A stretch of 64,000 nt of DNA from Symbiodinium natans (taxonomy: Eukaryota; Sar; Dinophyceae; Suessiales; Symbiodiniaceae). This document shows, in pieces, positions 59,985-64,000 of this stretch; the stretch's first letter is position 1, and the number at the start of each line of letters is the position of its first letter. The notes under the pieces were generated by a model that saw nothing but the letters and a program-made list of their open reading frames with translations, was not told the origin of the DNA and made no database searches. Position numbers and translations under genes: made by a program. Location: contig CAJNDS010002073.1 of the NCBI GenBank assembly GCA_905221605.1, positions 519,717 through 583,716 on the forward strand, in the 5' to 3' direction.

Positions 59985-60090
59985 GGATATAGTAATAATG
60001 ATAGTGATAATAATCATAACAATTATGATAATAATCATAATCATAATAATGATAGTAGTAATAATGATAATAATAATAATAAAGATCATA
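59985..60090. repeat. (ATAATG/ATAATC)n microsatellite
   Basis: AT-rich simple repeat; Ile/Met and Tyr-rich frames are artefacts. After it, 60124-60217 is open (LTAMLLPADIAVLTSAGLPS) following TCTTAAG, a possible next exon. Confidence 0.9.
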
Positions 60091-60388
60091 AAAAATAGAA
60101 AACAAAATCCTCAGAATCTTAAGGTACCTGATGCTGACGGCCATGCTGCTGCCGGCCGACATTGCAGTCCTGACCTCAGCTGGTTTGCCTTCGGGGGCCC
60201 AAGGTTTCAGCGCTTAACAGGGAACCCACCTAACCCTAAACCCTAAACCCTAATCTTTAAACCCTAAACCTTAAACCTTAAACCCTAAACCCTAAACCCT
60301 AAACCCTAAACCCTAACCGCCTTTAAAACATTGAGACTTAAGGTTGCAGGGTTAAACGGTAAGCCCCCCCCCCCCCTCTCCCACCCAG

Positions 60389-60460
60389 CTTGCAATGGAG
60401 CAGGGTAATGTGAGTCTATGCGAACTGAGTGGCGCTTGCTGGAACCCTCCACAGCCCTAA
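60389..60460 (+). CDS. exon-like segment, unknown product
   Basis: CTCTCCCACCCAG ends at 60388. The frame (AMEQGNVSLCELSGACWNPP) is open to TAA at 60458, where CCCTAAA units start. Confidence 0.3.
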   Translation, partial: LAMEQGNVSLCELSGACWNPPQP

Positions 60461-60510
60461 ACCCTAAACCCTAAACACTAAACCCTGTCAGCCTGAAGCC
60501 CCTCTGAAAC

Positions 60511-60603
60511 ATGCAAGTCCTGGACTCTTGCTTGATTTTCGAGCTAGGGGGGTCTATCAGCCCCTCCACCAGAAACTCCAAGTGTCGCCGGTTCAGGGCT
60601 TAG
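60511..60603 (+). CDS. short ORF between telomere arrays
   Basis: ATG to TAG, 30 codons (MQVLDSCLIFELGGSISPST). Weak by length. Confidence 0.2.
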   Translation: MQVLDSCLIFELGGSISPSTRNSKCRRFRA

Positions 60604-60722
60604 GGTGTAGTCTAAGGGTTTAGGGTTTAGGGTTCAGGGTTTAGGGTTTAGGGTTTAGGGTTTAGGGCAAGTAGCAAGGGCTTTGGGTCTAAGCCCTTGT
60701 TGTGCCATTGAGGTGGGTGTAG

Positions 60723-60774
60723 AAGAGCAGAGCAGCCCATCGGAGTCCCTGCCCGAAATGTCGCAGGCCTGCGG
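60723..60774 (+). CDS. exon-like island ending at GTTTAGGG
   Basis: GGTGTAG before it and CTGCGG-GTTTAGGG after it; acidic open frame EEQSSPSESLPEMSQAC. Confidence 0.3.
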
Positions 60775-60848
60775 GTTTAGGGTTTAGGGTTTAGGGTTTA
60801 GGGTTTAGGGTTTAGGGTTTAGGGTTTAGGGTTTAGGGTTTAGGGTTA
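60775..60848 (+). repeat. TTTAGGG array
   Basis: About ten perfect units directly at the exon edge. Confidence 0.97.
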
Positions 60849-60965
60849 GGGCCTCATTGGGGTATGCCTAAGGGGGTGTAGAGTTTAGGGTTTTCGGGGT
60901 CAGGGTTTCGGGTGTTAGGGGTTTAGGGGTTCAGGGTTTAGGGTTTAGATTTTTGGCGTTTCGGG

Positions 60966-61060
60966 TTTACCTAAAGGCTGCTGTGTAGTGCCTTCTTGGG
61001 GTGGTGTACTGGACTTCCCTAGAACCATCCCAACAAATAACTACATCGGGAGCCTTCAGG
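60966..61060. mobile_element. family K element
   Basis: ACCTAAAGGCTGCTGTG to GGGAGCCTTCAGGTACC; lacks the 5' duplication seen at 58005. Confidence 0.6.
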
Positions 61061-61328
61061 TACCTGAACCCCGTGTGAATTTGGGTAATGGACCTCTAAA
61101 AACTTAGGTTCCGTAGGGTCCAGGCCCAGGCGAGTTTATTTACTCAGCGTTTTGGGGTTGAGGGCTGGGGCCTCGGTGCATCGTAGGCTTTGGGGACTAG
61201 CAGATTATAGCACAAGGGTACCCAAGTCTAGGGTTCATGTCGTCCTTAGGGGAGGCCGTAAGGTAAGTTTCGGACGTGGCTTCGGATTTAGAGTGTGGAG
61301 TTCACGACTTTGGGTGTCTCTTGCTTAA

Positions 61329-61661
61329 GAAGTCCTCATCCACAGACAGAGCCTGTTTCAGGGGCTGCATGGTGTACCTCTCGTTGCCTTCTTCGCCCGG
61401 AGCGGAGCGCGATCACATCGCCAGCTGAAGCATGGGATGTGTCCTGGGAACCTGAAACTCCATGTCGTGCAGCTCCAGTCAATGCCCGACGAAAAGAAGG
61501 ATGCTGCATGCAACATGGGCATGCCTGGGCTTGTGCAAGTGAGGCTCACTGCCATCAGCGAACTGTGGCTATCTGCGCAGTCGAAGGAAGGCCACATGAT
61601 GGTGCAAGTCTGCGTGGCAGTGGCTGCAATTGTCCAGCGAACCCCCGCGCAACTAAGTTAA
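61329..61661 (+). CDS. 111-codon open frame, unknown protein
   Basis: Open from TAA at 61326 to the stop at 61659-61661. The second half reads MCPGNLKLHVVQLQSMPDEK, then MPGLVQVRLTAISELWLSAQ and QVCVAVAAIVQR, amphipathic and helix-like. The first half (ALVAFFARSG-type) is less certain. A longer frame in another register (61295-61669) and a minus frame overlap; I prefer this one for composition. Confidence 0.38.
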   Translation, partial: EVLIHRQSLFQGLHGVPLVAFFARSGARSHRQLKHGMCPGNLKLHVVQLQSMPDEKKDAACNMGMPGLVQVRLTAISELWLSAQSKEGHMMVQVCVAVAAIVQRTPAQLS

Positions 61662-62284
61662 CTAGGTAGAGGCCGGTAATCAGGCCAAGAAGAACAAAAC
61701 AATCAGGTGGCGAGCGGCGAACTCGCCATGCTTTTCTCTGGCCCTAAACCCTAAACCCCAAACCTTAAACCCTAAACCCCAAACCCCAAATCCCTAAACC
61801 CTAAACCCCAAAACAGCTGGAGACCAGTGCACCAGAAGCCCAATGCATGGAAGCCAGTCCTGGGGCCTCCTATCACCTCTCCCAAGCCCCAGAAAACCGG
61901 CTAACCAAACCCGTTTTCGGGTTTAGTGTCTAGGGTTGAGGGTTTGGGTTTAGGGTTAAGTGTTTGGGGTTCAGCGTTCATGGTTTCGTGTAGGGTTTAT
62001 GGTTTGGGGTTTAGGGTTTAGGGTTTTGGGGTTCACAGTTCAGGGTTTCGTTTAAGGTGACCGGCTTAGGGTTCAGGAAGACTGTAAACCCCTTAGCCCC
62101 GAGCTTCACTACCGTTCAACTCGTGCAACCGGCGCTTTGCTCGAAAGGAGACCTACACTCACGCTAGCTACAACTTCGAGTTGCGCCTGGGACACGTTTC
62201 GGGCCTCGGGCTTATAGGACTTCGGGTGTATAGGTTTTAGGGTGTATGGGGTAACGGGTTTTTGGTTGCGGGTTTAGGGCTGAT

Positions 62285-62410
62285 ATGTTTCGTCCCAACG
62301 GCTTCAAGAGCATCGCTCTGAAGTGTATGTTCACAGGCCCAGGGATTCTGTTGAGGCCCATAATTTTTAACGCTACGCGACCCGCCTCGGCCCGGCCCAG
62401 CGCATCCGCG
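62285..62410 (+). CDS. short ORF ending at a GTGAGC donor
   Basis: ATG at 62285, open 42 codons (FRPNGFKSIALKCMFTGPGI); GTGAGC at 62410 could end the exon. The minus strand is also open. Confidence 0.28.
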
Positions 62411-62514
62411 TGAGCATGGTGATTTTGCAGCACCCAAGTCGCTGGACCCCAAGCAATAATTAGGGCTTTCGCGTTTTGCGGCTTACAGTGTTTGGGTTTA
62501 GGGGTTAATTAAGA

Positions 62515-62703
62515 TTGATCGGGGCTTGTTGGGTTCTGTGGAATTGTGTTCATGTTCGGTGCGCTGCTTGTGGGCCACCGGCCACTCAGATCCTTGACAT
62601 GAGAGTCCCCAACCAACAGACGGCGCCTGAACCCCGAAAACCCAATTCCCTCCATGCCTGCTACTTCGGACAAGCGAATCTCAAGGTCTCTCTGCCTCGC
62701 TAA
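62515..62703 (+). CDS. 62-codon frame upstream of a family H element
   Basis: Reads CAACGPPATQILDMRVPNQQ and ACYFGQANLKVSLPR to TAA. Composition is ordinary and repeat-free; a family H element begins 16 bp later. The TTG start is not credible, so this is probably an exon end. Confidence 0.33.
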   Translation: MIGACWVLWNCVHVRCAACGPPATQILDMRVPNQQTAPEPRKPNSLHACYFGQANLKVSLPR

Positions 62704-62718
62704 ACCCTAAGCCTGAAC

Positions 62719-62868
62719 CCTAAACTTATAGGGTTCTTAAGGGAGGGCGGTTCAAGCAGGTATGTAACTCAAAGTTCCCTACTGCTCCCCACTACTCCCT
62801 AAGGCTCCCCCTAAGGTTCCCTCGGTACCTACCCCCCATGAACCCCCCCTCCCTGAAGAACCCGATCA
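62719..62868. mobile_element. family H element
   Basis: TATAGGGTTCTTAAGGGAGG to ACCCCCCATGAACCCCCCC; second of two copies. Confidence 0.7.
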
Positions 62869-63099
62869 TAAACCCGAAACCTTAAGGACCAAACCCTTCA
62901 ACCCTCACACACCGCGGCATCGGAGTTTCAACATCAATGGCATGCCCTTCCCAGTGGGCCAAAGGCTTTGGGTTCAGGACTTCGACAGATCCAAAGCTGC
63001 TAATCCTCAGACCCCTCTCACCGACACCCCAAATCCGACGCCCCGAAACCCTAAACCCTGAACCCTGAACCACAAAGAAACAAAAAGCCCTGAACCCCA

Positions 63100-63290
63100 A
63101 GCCCCCGAACCCTAAACCCCAAACCTCCATACCCCCAAACCCCCCAAGCCCCCAAGCCCCCAAACCCCCCAAGCCCCCAAGCCCCCAAGACCCCCAACCC
63201 TAAACCCCAAAACCCAAACCCCTAAAGCCTAAACTTTTAACCCTAAACCCCAAACCCTAAACCTCAAACCCCCAAACCCCCAAACCCCGC
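63100..63290 (-). repeat. CCCCCAAG/CCCCCAAA variant block
   Basis: Period-8 units such as AAGCCCCC and AAACCCCC. A GC-rich island (63295-63390) and GGGGTTTAGG units follow. Confidence 0.85.
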
Positions 63291-63567
63291 AAACGCCAGG
63301 CATCGGACCAATGCGCGCCGGACGGGCTCCGGCGACCTGTGGATGGCCTGGGAGGCAGATCCTCAGATCCGCCCCGGCCTCGCTTATAGGGGGTTTAGGG
63401 CTTTGGGGGTTTAGGGTTTAGGGTTTGGGGTTTGGGGGTTTAGGTTTTAGGTTTTTGGGTTTAGGGGTTTAGGGTTTTTGGGTTTGAGAGTTTTAGGGTG
63501 TCCCCTCCTCCATACGTCCCCTCCTCCATACAGCCAAATCTCCATCGTAGCCCCAGACGGTCCCTAG

Positions 63568-63762
63568 GTGCAGTGTTTTTTTGATTCGTGTTTACATGTG
63601 GTGTTTTGTTGTCTCCCCCCCCCTCTCCTACACCTTAAAGATTTCAGTCTTGAGGGAGGTAGAGAAGCTTATTGGGGGCTTCTCAAGGAACTGTACCGGA
63701 AGGCCTTAGGGGACGAAAAAGTCCCAAATATGAGTCCTTCAGAGTCTGAGGGGCAGGGTTGA
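63568..63762 (+). CDS. exon-like frame after a pyrimidine tract
   Basis: A long CT tract (63616-63632) leads to CACCTTAAAG. The frame then reads GGREAYWGLLKELYRKALGD and EKVPNMSPSESEGQG to TGA. The part before the tract is unlikely to be coding. An 86-codon minus frame lies just downstream. Confidence 0.28.
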   Translation: MQCFFDSCLHVVFCCLPPPLLHLKDFSLEGGREAYWGLLKELYRKALGDEKVPNMSPSESEGQG

Positions 63763-64000
63763 AAGGGCTTGGGGTGGGGGGCCTTGGGATTGTATCTGCA
63801 GAGCCATGGGCCGGCGAAACTGCAATGCAAAGGCCAGATGCCGGAATACATGAAGGCCATTGAAGGCCCGAAACCACAAGAAACAGTCGAGAACCTGAGT
63901 CCTGGGCAGGTTTTTGTGGACGCGTAGGCTGGCCTATGCACATGATGCCATGGGCTAGATCTGCTTGTCGGCAGACGAGAATGTGGTTCTAGCAACATCA

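Noticed and set aside
1-64000. CRISPR arrays in the regularly repeated blocks
   Set aside because: The repeats are 7-bp tandem units without spacers; the genome is eukaryotic and no cas-like gene is present.
1-64000. Spliced-leader RNA, tRNA and rRNA genes
   Set aside because: I looked for the dinoflagellate spliced-leader core and for tRNA-like cloverleafs and saw none; a covariance-model search would be decisive.
1-64000. Treating every open island as a coding exon
   Set aside because: In islands of 75-110 bp one of three frames is open by chance about half the time, and several islands look acceptable in two or three frames. Only cases with splice-like edges, phase-consistent joins or unusual length are listed, at low confidence.

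Overview
The window looks like nuclear DNA of a dinoflagellate, most likely of the Symbiodiniaceae/Suessiales type. Three things point there: the dispersed plant-type telomere unit TTTAGGG/CCCTAAA; an RCC1-like protein built from short HTCAV...CFG...GQCDVP repeats, of a kind I recall being abundant in dinoflagellate gene sets; and a Cys/His protein fragment (HYC...GCC) that also fits expanded dinoflagellate families. A chromerid or another TTTAGGG-telomere alga is not excluded. I see no bacterial gene organisation, rRNA, tRNA, CRISPR array or spliced-leader RNA gene.

Layout. Telomere-like tracts in both orientations, mostly 20-150 bp with degenerate edges, recur every few hundred bases through nearly all 64 kb. 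Between them lie unique islands of 60-600 bp and many short fold-back elements of about 65-175 bp with terminal inverted repeats. I sort these into about 13 families, named A to Q here only for convenience. Two stretches differ. One is 16.4-17.8 kb, GC-rich and palindrome-rich. The other is about 53.8-57.1 kb, AT-richer, with degenerate repeats and a 123-bp hairpin satellite at 56.3-56.9 kb. Microsatellites and poly-G/poly-C runs are common.

Genes. Two loci are firm: the RCC1-like gene (30.2-31.4 kb) and the Cys/His-motif gene (8.8-9.5 kb). In both, the coding frame is interrupted by an intron made of a fold-back element, and removing it by GT-AG splicing keeps the frame open. Comparable in-frame models can be drawn at 1.4-1.8, 34.5-34.9, 37.1-37.5, 39.9-40.2, 42.4-42.9, 46.3-46.7, 46.8-47.2 and 57.9-58.2 kb. 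The fold-back elements therefore behave like introners (intron-generating transposons). Some boundaries need GC or GA donors, which are known in dinoflagellates.

The telomere-type arrays also sit in intron positions. The unit contains both a GT (GTTTAG) and a TTTAG|G acceptor, and in several introners the array lies inside the element. My working picture is a stretch of very intron-rich genes whose introns are introners and interstitial telomere repeats.

Limits. Apart from the two firm genes, exon calls rest on open frames and splice-like edges in short islands. In GC-rich DNA a 25-35 codon frame is open by chance in about half of all islands, and in several islands more than one frame looks protein-like. 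Most exon entries therefore carry low confidence and need transcript evidence.
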